Source: JAIYDQ01 sp034408855 (lineage in GTDB: Bacteria > Planctomycetota > Planctomycetia > Pirellulales > Pirellulaceae). Taken from it: a stretch of DNA of 64,000 nt. A program made the position numbers and the translations under genes. Below are positions 49,616-60,100 of the stretch, one piece after another (the first letter of the stretch is position 1; each line of letters begins with the position of its first letter). Where the stretch lies: positions 9,357-73,356 of the forward strand of contig JAWXCK010000296.1 in the NCBI GenBank assembly GCA_034408855.1. Direction: 5' to 3'. A model generated the notes under the pieces. That model was not told the DNA's origin. It ran no database searches and worked only from the letters and a program-made list of their open reading frames with translations.

Positions 49616-51871
49616 CTATCTTACACAGTCGACATAGTATTTGCGCACACCGTCGACTTCTTGTTCGACTAGGCCGTGGATATCGGTATCAAAGCCTGGG
49701 AATTTCTTGTTAAATTCGCGAGCAAAGCGAAGGTATTCGACGATTGTTTTGTTAAAACGCTCGCCGGGAATCAGCAGCGGAATTCCTGGCGGATAGGGAG
49801 TCAACAAAACCGCCGTCGCTCGCCCTTCAAGCTGATCGATCTCGACGCGATCGACTTCATCGTGTGCCATCATAGCAAAGGCGTCGGACGGTTTCATGGC
49901 CGGTTGCATCGGCGAGAGGTACATTTCGGTCGTCACTCGAGCGACGTCGTTGGCTTTGTAGGTGTCGTGCAATTGCTGAGAGAGATCGCGCAGACCAATG
50001 CCTTCGTACATCGGATACTGTTGAGAAAACTCGGGCAAGATTTTCCACATCGGCTGGTTCTTGTCGTAGTCGTCTTTGAACTGCTGGAGCGAACTGAGCA
50101 GCGTGTTCCAGCGTCCCTTGGTAATTCCGATCGTGAACATGATGAAGAACGAGTAGAGACCGGTCTTTTCGACGATGACGCCATGTTCGACGAGATAGCG
50201 AGTCACAATCGAAGCCGGAATGCCGGTCTCCGCGAACTTGCCCGATACATCCAGCCCTGGCGTAACGACCGTGGCCTTGATTGGATCGAGCATATTAAAG
50301 TTGGGAGCGAGATTCCCGAATCCATGCCAGTTTTCATCGGCTCGCAAAATCCAATCGTCGCGTTCGCCGATCCCTTCGATGGCCAACGCATCGGGCCCCC
50401 ATACTTTGAACCACCAATCGTCGCCGTATTCGGCGTCGACTTTTCGCATGGCTCGCCGAAAATCGATCGCTTCCATGATCGACTCTTCAACCAAGGCCGT
50501 ACCGCCGGGCGGTTCCATCATCGCCGCCGCCACATCGCACGAGGCGATAATAGCGTACTGAGGCGATGTCGAGGTATGCATGAGGTAAGCTTCGTTGAAG
50601 GTGTGCCGATCGAGCTTTTTATTGAGTGGCTCTCGAACGAGAATTTGCGAGGCCTGCGAGATTCCGGCGAGCAGTTTGTGGGTCGAATGCGTCGCGAAAA
50701 TCATCGATTCTTTTGGTTGCTCACGATTGCGACCGATGGCATGCATGTCTTTATAGAAATGATGGAAGGCCGCGTGTGGCAACCAAGCTTCGTCAAAATG
50801 AAGCGTTCCGATCTTGCCATCCAACATCTGCTTGAGTTCTTCGACGTTATAAACGATCCCATCGTAGGTGCTCTGAGTAATCGTCAGGATGCGAGGACTA
50901 CGTTCGGGATGTTTGGCTTGTGCTGCTTTGGCGAACGGATTGGCATCGATCTTCTTCTGGATGTTTTCCATCCGGAATTCGTCTCGGGATATCGGGCCGA
51001 TAATCCCTAAATTATTTCGAGTCGGCGTGAGAAAAACCGGGACTGCACCGGTCATGATAATGGCATGCAAAACCGATTTGTGGCAGTTGCGATCGACGAC
51101 GACGATATCTTCGCTAGCGACCGTCGAATGCCAGACGATCTTGTTGGAAGTCGATGTCCCATTCGTAACAAAAAAGCAGTGGTCGGCTCCGAAGATTCTC
51201 GCCGCGTTGCGTTCCGAGGCGGCGACCGGACCGGTATGATCGAGCAACTGGCCGAGCTCTTCGACGGCGTTGCAGACGTCGGCCCGAAGCATGTTCTCGC
51301 CGAAGAACTGATGGAACATTTGTCCAACCGGACTTTTAAGAAACGCCACGCCGCCGGAGTGACCTGGGCAATGCCAGGAATAGGAACCGTCTGATGCGTA
51401 ATGAACCATCGCCCGAAAAAACGGTGGAGCTAGGCCATCGGTATAAGCTTTGGCTTCTCGAAGGATGTGTCGTGCGACGAATTCGGGCGTGTCCTCGAAC
51501 ATGTGAATGAAACCGTGCAGCTCCCGCAATATATCGTTGGGGATATGCTGTGACGTTCGAGTCTCACCGTAAAGGAAAATCGGAATATCGGCATTCTTGA
51601 AGCGGATTTCACTAATGAACGATCTCAAGTTAGCCAAGGCGGATGCCATCGGCACTTCGGTCGCAAACTCGTCGTCGTCGATCGACAGAATGAATCCGGA
51701 CGCACGACTCTGCTGCTGAGCGAACTGAGAAAGGTCGCCGTAGTTGGTAAACCCCACGACCTCCTTTCCTTCGCGCTCCATCGCTTCGGCCAGCGCTCGA
51801 ATGCCAAGGCCAGATGCATTCCCAGAAAGAAAGTCTTCGTCGATGATGACGATCGGGAACTTGAATTTCAT
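49616..51871 (-). CDS. Orn/Lys/Arg decarboxylase (PLP, AdiA/LdcC-type)
   Basis: A 751-residue fold-type I PLP decarboxylase. It has an N-terminal response-regulator-like wing domain (about 1-130), a PLP domain with YSWHCPGHSGG, the cofactor motif HFDEAWLPHAAFH, and the Schiff-base Lys in ATHSTHKLLAGISQAS. The C-terminal domain contains LTPYPPGIPLLIPGERF, the family closing motif. Full length matches the biodegradative arginine/lysine/ornithine decarboxylases. Specificity cannot be set from sequence alone; arginine (to agmatine) is common for planctomycete homologues in my recollection. An MFS transporter gene follows and could exchange substrate and product. Confidence 0.93.
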   Translation of the reverse strand: MKFKFPIVIIDEDFLSGNASGLGIRALAEAMEREGKEVVGFTNYGDLSQFAQQQSRASGFILSIDDDEFATEVPMASALANLRSFISEIRFKNADIPIFLYGETRTSQHIPNDILRELHGFIHMFEDTPEFVARHILREAKAYTDGLAPPFFRAMVHYASDGSYSWHCPGHSGGVAFLKSPVGQMFHQFFGENMLRADVCNAVEELGQLLDHTGPVAASERNAARIFGADHCFFVTNGTSTSNKIVWHSTVASEDIVVVDRNCHKSVLHAIIMTGAVPVFLTPTRNNLGIIGPISRDEFRMENIQKKIDANPFAKAAQAKHPERSPRILTITQSTYDGIVYNVEELKQMLDGKIGTLHFDEAWLPHAAFHHFYKDMHAIGRNREQPKESMIFATHSTHKLLAGISQASQILVREPLNKKLDRHTFNEAYLMHTSTSPQYAIIASCDVAAAMMEPPGGTALVEESIMEAIDFRRAMRKVDAEYGDDWWFKVWGPDALAIEGIGERDDWILRADENWHGFGNLAPNFNMLDPIKATVVTPGLDVSGKFAETGIPASIVTRYLVEHGVIVEKTGLYSFFIMFTIGITKGRWNTLLSSLQQFKDDYDKNQPMWKILPEFSQQYPMYEGIGLRDLSQQLHDTYKANDVARVTTEMYLSPMQPAMKPSDAFAMMAHDEVDRVEIDQLEGRATAVLLTPYPPGIPLLIPGERFNKTIVEYLRFAREFNKKFPGFDTDIHGLVEQEVDGVRKYYVDCVR

Positions 51872-52063
51872 GGATGGCTTTCGAAATGGGCGATAAAAAC
51901 AGCCGCGTCACGGCAATTGCGATGAAGTCGAAAGCTTAATCGTGACCGAAGGAACGATAATCGCAAAGGGGGGAAAGCCTGAATCGCAAACCGCTCTCGA
52001 AGGTGAATTCGAGAGCGGCCGGAATTTGAAGGGAAATCGAGCTTTCTGGCGTCCAGGTTGCAA

Positions 52064-53740
52064 TTAAGCCGCGTTGGGCAAGAAAGTTTCCAGTTTCGAA
52101 GAGCGGGTAGGACTCTGAAGCTTGGCAACCGCCTTAGCTTCGATCTGCCGGACTCGCTCGCGAGTCACTTTGAAGATGCGCCCGACTTCTTCTAAGGTGT
52201 ACGAGTAACCATCGGTCAATCCGTAGCGGAGCCGAATGATTTCTCGCTCGCGAAACGTCAATGTCTTCAGCAGCATTTCGATACGGTCCCGCAAAAGACC
52301 GTTGCAGGCGTTGCGGATCGGATTGTCATTGCTCGAATCTTCAAGGAACTCGCCGAACGCGTTGTCTTCGCCTTCGCCGACTGGACGATCCAAGGAAATC
52401 GGATGACGGCCAATATCCATGACGCGTCGGACTTCGTCGACCGGCAATTCGACTTGCAGCGCGATTTCGTCCATGCTCGGTTCACGCTTGAGTTGTTGCG
52501 TCAATGTCTTCTGAACATTGCGAAGGCGACTTAACACATCGATCATGTGAACCGGAATGCGAATCGTTCGAGCTTGATCGGCGATCGCTCGTGTAATGGC
52601 TTGTCGAATCCACCACGTCGCGTACGTGGAAAACTTGAAGCCTCGTCGATATTCGTACTTGTCGACCGCTCGCATCAAACCTGTGTTTCCTTCTTGGATA
52701 AGATCCAAGAAGCTAAGGCCACGGTTCCGATATTTCTTGGCGATCGAAACCACCAAACGCAAATTCCCGCTCGACAACTGTCGCTTGACCGCTTCGAACT
52801 CTCGATAAGCTTTCGTAAAGTCCTGGCATCGTCGACGGAGTGAAGCCGGGCTTTCTTGAAGTGTCAAAATCAAGTGACGATATTCGCTGAGCATTCGACG
52901 GAGTTCCATTGGACTGCCATTGCTCGCTTGAAGCTGATCGATTCTATGTCGCAGCCAGTCGATGCGATGCGATTTTTCGGAGAGCAATTTCATCAGCGGA
53001 ACGACTTTGCGAGAACGCAACGAAAGTTCTTCGACAAGCGTCAAGCATTTCTTGCGGCGACGTTGGTAGTGTTGCATCGCAACCTTTTTGTCACCTTCGG
53101 TAATGCTCTTGCTCACGATATGGCGAAAGTCGGAACGATTCTCTTTGATCAACGCATCGAGTGTCTTAAGATTGTAAGGCATGCGTGCTGAAACTTGTTC
53201 TTTCGTCAATCGCTCGGTCAGCGAAACTTTAATAGTTCGATCGAATGGGAGGTCCCCTTGATGAACTTTGCGAAGGATTTCAACGGTGTGCCGAAGTGCG
53301 AAATCATTGCCGAGGACTGCTCGACGCCATTGCTTGCGAGCAATCTCGATTTTTTTGGCTAAGGATATTTCTTGATCGCGACTGAGCAGCGGGATCTCGC
53401 ACATCTGGCTGAGATACAATCGAATCGGATCGTTGGTTATTTTGGGGCTGTCACTGCTGCTGGACACTGTCAAGGCCGCAGCTTCCGCGACAACCTCTTC
53501 TACTTCGTCGTCCATCATGGCGATGCCCGTCGGGCCGTCGGGGCGATACAACTTGAGGCCTGGGGCCGGCGAATCGACTAATCCAACTCCAAGCTTTTCA
53601 AGGGTAACCACCAGGGCATCCAGATTAATCGCATCATTGGCTTCGTCTGGCAGAAACTCATTGACTTGGTCGTACGTCAAAAATCCTTGTTGACGAGCGA
53701 TTGAAATGAGATGGGTCAATTCGAAACGTTGATTTTCCAC
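52064..53740 (-). CDS. rpoD: Principal RNA polymerase sigma factor (sigma-70)
   Basis: 558 residues. A short region 1.1-like N-terminus (SIARQQGFLTYDQVNEFLPD) is followed by region 1.2 (DPIRLYLSQMCEIPLLSRDQEISLAKKIE), and a ~170-residue non-conserved basic insert. Region 2 is RLVVSIAKKYRNRGLSFLDL, then QEGNTGLMRAVDKYEYRRG and FSTYATWWIRQAITRAIADQ. Region 3 and region 4 follow, the latter with the -35 HTH (YTLEEVGRIFKVTRERVRQIEAKA). The GTG start at 53740 has GGAG 6 nt upstream. It follows dnaG on the same strand after 137 bp, the classic dnaG-rpoD order. Confidence 0.96.
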   Translation of the reverse strand: MENQRFELTHLISIARQQGFLTYDQVNEFLPDEANDAINLDALVVTLEKLGVGLVDSPAPGLKLYRPDGPTGIAMMDDEVEEVVAEAAALTVSSSSDSPKITNDPIRLYLSQMCEIPLLSRDQEISLAKKIEIARKQWRRAVLGNDFALRHTVEILRKVHQGDLPFDRTIKVSLTERLTKEQVSARMPYNLKTLDALIKENRSDFRHIVSKSITEGDKKVAMQHYQRRRKKCLTLVEELSLRSRKVVPLMKLLSEKSHRIDWLRHRIDQLQASNGSPMELRRMLSEYRHLILTLQESPASLRRRCQDFTKAYREFEAVKRQLSSGNLRLVVSIAKKYRNRGLSFLDLIQEGNTGLMRAVDKYEYRRGFKFSTYATWWIRQAITRAIADQARTIRIPVHMIDVLSRLRNVQKTLTQQLKREPSMDEIALQVELPVDEVRRVMDIGRHPISLDRPVGEGEDNAFGEFLEDSSNDNPIRNACNGLLRDRIEMLLKTLTFREREIIRLRYGLTDGYSYTLEEVGRIFKVTRERVRQIEAKAVAKLQSPTRSSKLETFLPNAA

Positions 53741-53877
53741 AGCAAACTCCTTTTGGTGTGTTATCGAAATCGCGTTCCAAGCGGGTTGGACTCAGATTGC
53801 CTGAGACCCTTGGCATGCGTTTTCGACCGGTCGTAAAATAATAAACTATTCTTCCTTTTGCCTCTTTACGAGAGGCT

Positions 53878-55821
53878 CTATCCTTTCGGGGGTAGCAATC
53901 CTTGGCGAGAGCGAGCTTGTGTGATGACTTGTTGTAGTAAGTCTAATTCTTGGTTCGCTTCTAAGCCTTTCGATTCCAATTCCCTTAACAGATGCTGATC
54001 CTGCACTAACTGTTCTTGCCGGGCCAAGCGTTCGCATAAAGTATGCAATCGCTGATCCGCATCCAACTTGATGAAGTCCGTCTTCTGTGTCGCCTCCTGT
54101 TCAAGTGATACCAGTACATTTTTTAATGAGACATTTTCGGTCGCCGACATGACCGATCCGAAATCGAGCGCATAGCCTTCGAACTCGAGATCGATATAAG
54201 TTTGCCAAAGCATTCGCGAGGTTTCGCTTGTCAACGCTGACATGGGGAATCGTTCCAATGCGAATGGAATGAGCTCGGGATGTAAGACCAAGATTTCGAA
54301 AAGCTCGCGATCGACAGCCGCCAATTCGTTGAATCGAAAGACCATCGCGACTTCTTCAACCGTCTGGCCTGTTGTGGTTTGTGACGGCAAAGCATTGCTT
54401 TGCTGGAACGTACCGACGGCAGCATGCGATTGCTCGAGCCGCTCCGACGATTCGTTGCGAGGTCGAAGTCGCTTGGCAACTTCGCTGCGCAGTGTTTCCA
54501 ATCGCTGTCGCAGGCTTGGCGTTTCTACTCCGAACTGACGCGACAGTCGCATGAGAATTTGTTCTTGACGCAAACGAGCGGATTCATCGCTCAATAGTTT
54601 CGAGCGCGGTGCTTTGGCCAAAAGATCGAGCATCTGTTCGAGTGCGGTGTGCGAACGATGAGTATCGACCAATGGATCGAAACCTTTGCAGACCAACATT
54701 AATTTATGTTCGAGAGCGTCGACGGTATTCGCTAATACCGTTTGCATCGCTTCGCTACCGCGTTCCAGTAAGAAATCACATGGGTCCAGCTCGTCGGGCA
54801 ACGTTGCAATTCGCAAGTCGAGCTGGGCGGCGATGAACAATTCGAGAATTTCATTGGTTCGACGCTGACCAGCCTCGTCACCATCGAGCAACAGAACCAC
54901 CGAATCGCAATAACGACGCAGCAATTGAATATGATTTTCTCCGAGGGCAGTCCCGCAAACGGCAACGGCGTTGGTGACACCGAATTGATTGGCCATGATC
55001 ACGTCGGTATACCCTTCCATGACCACTGCTGTTCGAGTTTTATGGATCGTCTCTTTCGCAACGTCGAGTCCATACAACTGTTGATTCTTATGATAGAGTC
55101 GCGTTTCATTGCAATTCACGTACTTGGCTTGGTCCGTCGACGCACCTGGCAAGACGCGACCGCCGATCGAGATCGGACGACCTTGCGGATCGCGAATCGG
55201 AAACAAAACGCGGCCGCGAAACCGATCGTAGCGCGACCCTTTTTCTGACTTGGCGAGCAAACCAATCGCCTCCAAGACGTCGGCTTTAAGTCCTTTGGCG
55301 GCGCCAAGATCACCTAACCAATTCCATTCGTTGGGGGCAAAGCCAATTTGATAGCGTTCGATGCTGCTCGAAGTAATGCCGCGTTCGAGCAGATAGGCTC
55401 GAGCCGCTTCGGCTTGTGGATCGTTTTTCAAGAAGAGGTGGTATTGCTGGCAAGCCCATGCCATCGCTTCAAAGAGGGCCTTTTTGTAGTCCGAGCCGAT
55501 ACCGCTTCGTTTGCCCATGCTCGAAGGCGTCAGTGTAATTCCAGATCGTTCAGCGAGCATTTGGAGAGCTTCTGGAAAAGAAATCCGTTCCTTTTCCATT
55601 AAGAAGCTGTACACGTCGCCACCTTTGTCACACACCCAGCACTTCCATGTCTGACGGTCTGGCTTGACAATGAAACTTGGACGGCGATCTTCGTGGAATG
55701 GGCAAAGCCCGACGAAACTCGCCCCCTGACGACGTAACTGTACGTAACTGCCAATCAGATCGATAATATCGACAGCAGTTCGAATTCGACCTTTGACGTC
55801 GTTGTCAATCGAGAAGGACAC
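53878..55821 (-). CDS. dnaG: DNA primase DnaG
   Basis: Synthesises RNA primers for replication. 647 residues. The N-terminal CHC2 zinc-binding domain has Cys40, His43, Cys61 and Cys64 (GLCPFHEDRRPSF, KCWVCDKGGDV). The catalytic core shows the TOPRIM motif VVMEGYTDVIMANQFG and VVLLLDGDEAGQRR. A C-terminal DnaB-interacting helical region follows (about 480-640), ending QARSRQGLLPPKG. The ATG is at 55821. A stem-loop GCCTCT-cgtaa-AGAGGC (53860-53876) lies directly after the stop, before rpoD. Confidence 0.96.
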   Translation of the reverse strand: MSFSIDNDVKGRIRTAVDIIDLIGSYVQLRRQGASFVGLCPFHEDRRPSFIVKPDRQTWKCWVCDKGGDVYSFLMEKERISFPEALQMLAERSGITLTPSSMGKRSGIGSDYKKALFEAMAWACQQYHLFLKNDPQAEAARAYLLERGITSSSIERYQIGFAPNEWNWLGDLGAAKGLKADVLEAIGLLAKSEKGSRYDRFRGRVLFPIRDPQGRPISIGGRVLPGASTDQAKYVNCNETRLYHKNQQLYGLDVAKETIHKTRTAVVMEGYTDVIMANQFGVTNAVAVCGTALGENHIQLLRRYCDSVVLLLDGDEAGQRRTNEILELFIAAQLDLRIATLPDELDPCDFLLERGSEAMQTVLANTVDALEHKLMLVCKGFDPLVDTHRSHTALEQMLDLLAKAPRSKLLSDESARLRQEQILMRLSRQFGVETPSLRQRLETLRSEVAKRLRPRNESSERLEQSHAAVGTFQQSNALPSQTTTGQTVEEVAMVFRFNELAAVDRELFEILVLHPELIPFALERFPMSALTSETSRMLWQTYIDLEFEGYALDFGSVMSATENVSLKNVLVSLEQEATQKTDFIKLDADQRLHTLCERLARQEQLVQDQHLLRELESKGLEANQELDLLQQVITQARSRQGLLPPKG

Positions 55822-55866
55822 GGCATCTCCTGAAAGCGAGCTTGAACTTTTTTCCTGGCGTGGCTA

Positions 55867-55884
55867 ATAGCGTTAAAACGCTAT
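55867..55884. promoter_or_regulatory. 18-bp palindrome upstream of dnaG
   Basis: ATAGCGTT-AA-AACGCTAT, perfect 8-bp arms, 46 bp upstream of the dnaG start codon. Its size and position fit an operator near the dnaG-rpoD promoter. A regulator is not known to me. Confidence 0.5.
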
Positions 55885-56200
55885 GATACCATTTTTAGGT
55901 TTGGTCGCAGCTCACTGTGTCACTTCGGTTTGGGTCCGTCCAATCAGTCTTGTGTCCCTCTCTGCGGGAAAGGCTTCCAAGACCGCCGTGTCATCCTTAA
56001 CACGGGCAAAGAGTATGCGACATCGTCGGGGTTCGTGTCAACATCGATTCTCTAAATAATTTCGACGCGACAAAAAGTCTAGTTTAGTTGGGCATTCCAG
56101 CGCTTCGGATCATCGACCCGCTTCGTCGAATTTTTATATCGATCAAAGTTTTCTGTCGATCAAAGTCTCGCCTCTCTAAAACTCTCAACAAGGGGCCATC

Positions 56201-56320
56201 ATGTTCGAGAACCAGCTTCCGTCGGATTTAGCCATTGGAATCTACACAATTTCGAACACGCTTTGGGAACAAGTATCACGTGCCAACGGCACAACGGTAA
56301 TAAAGACCAGGGTAAGGTGA
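56201..56320 (+). pseudogene. Orphan 5' gene fragment interrupted by a palindromic repeat
   Basis: An ATG with a good AAGGGG Shine-Dalgarno opens MFENQLPSDLAIGIYTISNT, continuing LWEQVSRANGTTVIK, before the frame enters a 46-nt hairpin repeat (starting 56307) and stops at 56318-56320. The initiation signal and codon use look genuine, but only ~35 residues precede the repeat and nothing downstream continues the protein. I do not recognise the family. It could also be a real 39-residue peptide. Confidence 0.4.
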
Positions 56321-56352
56321 TGTGAGCGAAGCGAACATCGCCGCAACCCTGG
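56307..56352. repeat. 46-nt hairpin repeat
   Basis: CCAGGGT and GGTGATGT on the left pair with ACATCGCC and ACCCTGG on the right around GAGCGAAGCGA, with one G-T pair and a small internal bulge. It is one of several structured intergenic repeats in this region. Confidence 0.6.
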
Positions 56353-57119
56353 GTTACGTTGCGAGCTAAACGTTAGCCACAACGTGGCGGCGCTAATCAA
56401 TCGATGTCGCGAACCGCTAGTGACGTCCCGTTAGGACTTTGGGTTCATAGGGGCCGCTTACCCAGGGCAGCGCTGGCTTAAAGCCAGCGGAAATGAATAA
56501 CGTTACAAAATGGAACAAAAACGACTCGATTTTCCACCAGCGAAATTTCATGAAACAGCTATTTGTCACATAGCCTAGGCCATGCATCGCTTTTTGCACA
56601 TCAATCATGTTCGTTTGTCAGCAACCTTTTTTCACAACGGCCTATTTTGCTCTTATTGGCCGCTCACCGGCCCCGTTTGCCAAAACGGGCCGTTAACAAG
56701 CAAGCTTTGCTTGATTTGACCGCTAACCAGCTTTAAGATGACAATCCGTCGACTTATGTGTCGATAATAATGCTTAAGAATACGTTCGGCAGAGAAGAGT
56801 GGTGCTTGCAAGTTGCAAACTCGGCCCGATGCTCTGTCTTGTAAATCGGAAAGGCGATTGTGGAATGAATGCGACTGTTGACAAAACGTGTGAAGACTGT
56901 GGCCACACGCTCCTCATATGGATCCGCGTACAATAGATCCAGCCGGTTGAAACGCTGAGTTGCTTTCTTGGAAACCATTCATTGGGTATACTGAAATCTT
57001 CCGATACCAAAAGACCGCAACGGTTTCCCTTCCAAAATCCTGCCTACGATTCGCTGGTCGATTCCCGTCCGACCTGAATCGCATTGAAAATGCATTATAT
57101 TTTAGACTTCTACCACACG

Positions 57120-60100
57120 ATGAAAATGTTCGCCGCGTTCGTTTTGTTGGCTACGCATGCTTGCTTGGCTATCGGATCGCAAGATGAAACAATCGTCGCC
57201 AATTGGGAGTTCGGTTCTGAAGAAGCGACTGCTTTGAAACCATATGGCGGAGTTCATCGCGATCAGCCTGGTCCTCGCCCGCCCGAGTTTCCCGATTTCG
57301 AGCTGCTCAATACGGCCGTGCTTTTCGATGGTCAAGGCTCTCATTACTCGTTCGAAGATCCAGGCCAGAAAAGTCGCTTTGATTTTACCAATGGCGATGC
57401 GATAACGCTGGAAGCTTGGGTTAGGGTTGACGATCTCAAGAAAAACGAAAACTTATATGTCATCGGCAAAGGACGCACGGGAGCGGCGAAGTTTAAACCT
57501 GACAATCAAAATTGGGCTTTGCGAGTTCGCGAAGTCAATGGGCAAGCTCGAACGAGTTTTCTGTTTGCGACCCCGATCGACCAAAAGGAAACGGCGAAGG
57601 ATGCGCATTGGCATCGCTGGACCACTTCGAAAGGCTTTGTGCATGATACGGGATGGCATCACATTGCCGTCGCCTATCAGTTTGGCGAACCCGACTCGAT
57701 TCATGCTTGGATCGACGGCCAGCGCGTCTCGGGTGCGTGGGATATGGGAGGGGCAACGCGAGAAGCTCCGGTGGTCGACAACGACGAAATCTGGATTGCA
57801 TCGTCGCAAGGTGGCAATGCGGGCAATAGCTTTCGAGGATTGCTCGACTCGATTGCTATACATCGCAAAGTTCTTGACGATGCGACGATCAAAGGGCGAT
57901 TCCGACGCGATGGATCGGCGGCGAAGAAAATAGAGATGGCCAAGGCGAAGATGCCTGATCTTGGCAAGCTTCCAGACGACAGTGTGCTTTGCATCGTCCA
58001 TGAAGCGATGCCGGCCCACGAGCGATGGCTGAAAGAAGACGAAGCGTGGCCGCCGGAAAGCGATCGATGGACGAACGATGCGTTCCTCCTTTCCCGACTC
58101 CCGCTGCGTTTGGACGACTGGGGGATTCGCGACGCGTGGAACGCGCCTGTTCTATTGCGAATGGCGGCTGACATTCCGATCGAAAATGGTCCGCGTCAGT
58201 TTTTACTTCGCGCCCGAGGCTTGAGTCGACTTTGGGTCGATGGCCAATTGGTTGCGAGCACGAAGCCGATCCTAGGTTCTCCTAGCGGTGAAGAACCGGT
58301 AAAACCCGTCGCCGAACCACCTCGGCCAGGTCTCAGCGTTCATGGCTTTGGGCAACAAGAAGTACTCGGTGATGCCATCATCAACGGCGACGGAAAATGC
58401 CGAGTCGTTCTCGAAACGATTGTTGGCGGAAAAAAATTCCGCCCTGCCCCTGGCGAAATATGTTTGGCAGTCTCGACAATCGACGGGCAGTCGTTTGTCC
58501 TATTGGATCCGTTCGGACCTCGGACAGAAGCAAAGCTTTTGACGCGGGCGAATATTGATATCGCGATGCAGTCGATCGAAACTTCGATGGCGAACAGAGA
58601 CGACCATCGACGACGTACAGCGGCGGAAAGCCAAGATCGTTTTTGGAGCCAGCGTCATGCCTTAGCAAGTCAGTTGGCAAGCGCGAGTCATGACGCATCT
58701 CGATCGATCGACGCGTTTATCGCAAGCAAGATCGAGCGCGCGCTAGAAGAGTCGGTTTCGTCCAATCCTGACGAAGCTCAGCATTTTCGCGAGTCAGTCC
58801 TTCCGATCCTCAGCGACCATTGTTTTCGCTGTCATGGCGAAAAGGAGAACGGCGGCTTGAAGTTGAACTCGCGGGACGCTTTCTTAAAAGGTGGCGATTC
58901 AGAATCGGCTGCCTTTGTTCCGGGTGACGTCGATGCAAGCGAGGCGATTTCTCGCATCCGAAGCGATGATGAAGACGTGCGAATGCCTCCAACGGGTGAG
59001 CCGTTAAGTCGCGAACAAATCAAAACGCTGGAAGCTTGGGTTCGCAAGGGCGCGAATTGGACAAGTCCTCAAATTGCGGCCGAGGACGTCGCGCTTCATC
59101 CGGTGATTGACGACGCCGCGTTTATTCGACGAATCTCGCTCGATACGATTGGGATCCCGCCAACGGAATCTGAAGTCCGCGAATTTCTGTCGGATCGCTC
59201 GCCCGATAAGCGACGAGCTGCCATTGATAGACTGCTCGATGACGATCGCTATGCGGATCATTGGATGAGCTATTGGCAAGACATTCTTGCTGAGAACCCA
59301 ACGTTGCTAAACGCATCGCTCAATAGTACGGGGCCGTTCCGCTGGTTCTTGTGGGACTCGCTTCGCGATAACAAACCGATCGATCGCTGGGTCACCGAAT
59401 TAATCATGATGCGAGGCGGAGTGCATGAAGGAGGCAGTGCGGGTTTCGCCTTGGCTGGCGATAACGATGCGCCCTTGGCATCCAAAGGACAAATCTTAGC
59501 CAGCGCTTTCTTGGCTGTCGAATTGCAATGCGCGCGTTGTCACGATTCGCCTTATCATTCGACCAAACAAAAGGATCTCTTTTCGCTAGCCGCAATGCTC
59601 GGTCGCAAAGCGATGACGGTTCCGAAAACAAGTATGGTGCCAGCCGCTTTCTTTGAAAAGCAATCGCGAGAATCGTTGATCAAAGCAACGTTGAAACCCG
59701 ACGAGTCGGTCTTAGCCGAATGGCCATTCGCTGAGGTGACAGGAACGGCCAATGATGAAAGCGTCGAGGCACTTGTCGAGAAGCCGAACGACTCGCGCGA
59801 AAGATTGGCCGCTCTGATCACTGGGCCGCAGAATAAGCGTTTCGCTAACGTTCTCGCCAATCGAATCTGGCGAAGGTTAATGGGTGCTGGAATCGTCGAG
59901 CCCCCTCAGGATTGGGAGGGTAGGCTTCCAAGTCATCCTGAATTGCTCGATTGGATGGCTGAGGAGTTGGTGATTCATCGCTATGACGTTAAACACCTGT
60001 TGCGATTGATTTGCAGTTCAGAAGCCTACCAACGTCCGGCTGACGGTTACAATCTCAGCGCCGATCCTGAGATGCGATTCTTCAACGCGCCCGATCGACG

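Larger units (their letters stand above)
55885..57119. other. 1.2-kb gene-poor region with palindromic repeats and gene remnants
   Basis: No intact gene is supportable here. It contains CCGTGT...ACACGG near 55990, an orphan 5' gene fragment (56201-56320), a 46-nt hairpin at 56307-56352, a 19-nt palindrome CGCTGGCTT-a-AAGCCAGCG at 56471-56489, an imperfect GGCCCCGTTT...AAACGGGCC hairpin near 56670, and AAGCAAGC...GCTTG near 56700. The open frames between 56417 and 57010 on the minus strand read through these repeats and have no recognisable domain. It looks like a site where short palindromic elements have accumulated and at least one gene has been lost. Confidence 0.6.

Noticed and set aside
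49676..51010. 444-codon plus-strand frame opposite the decarboxylase gene
   Set aside because: Antisense shadow of a strongly conserved gene whose codon pattern keeps the opposite strand open; His/Phe/Arg-rich composition and no domain.
55900..56040. tRNA or other stable RNA gene upstream of dnaG
   Set aside because: Short stems such as CCGTGT...ACACGG are present, but no cloverleaf, T-loop GTTCRA box or known RNA motif was found.
56754..57010. Two overlapping minus-strand open frames of 74 and 78 codons
   Set aside because: Both read through the palindrome-rich region in different phases with no recognisable domain or start signal.
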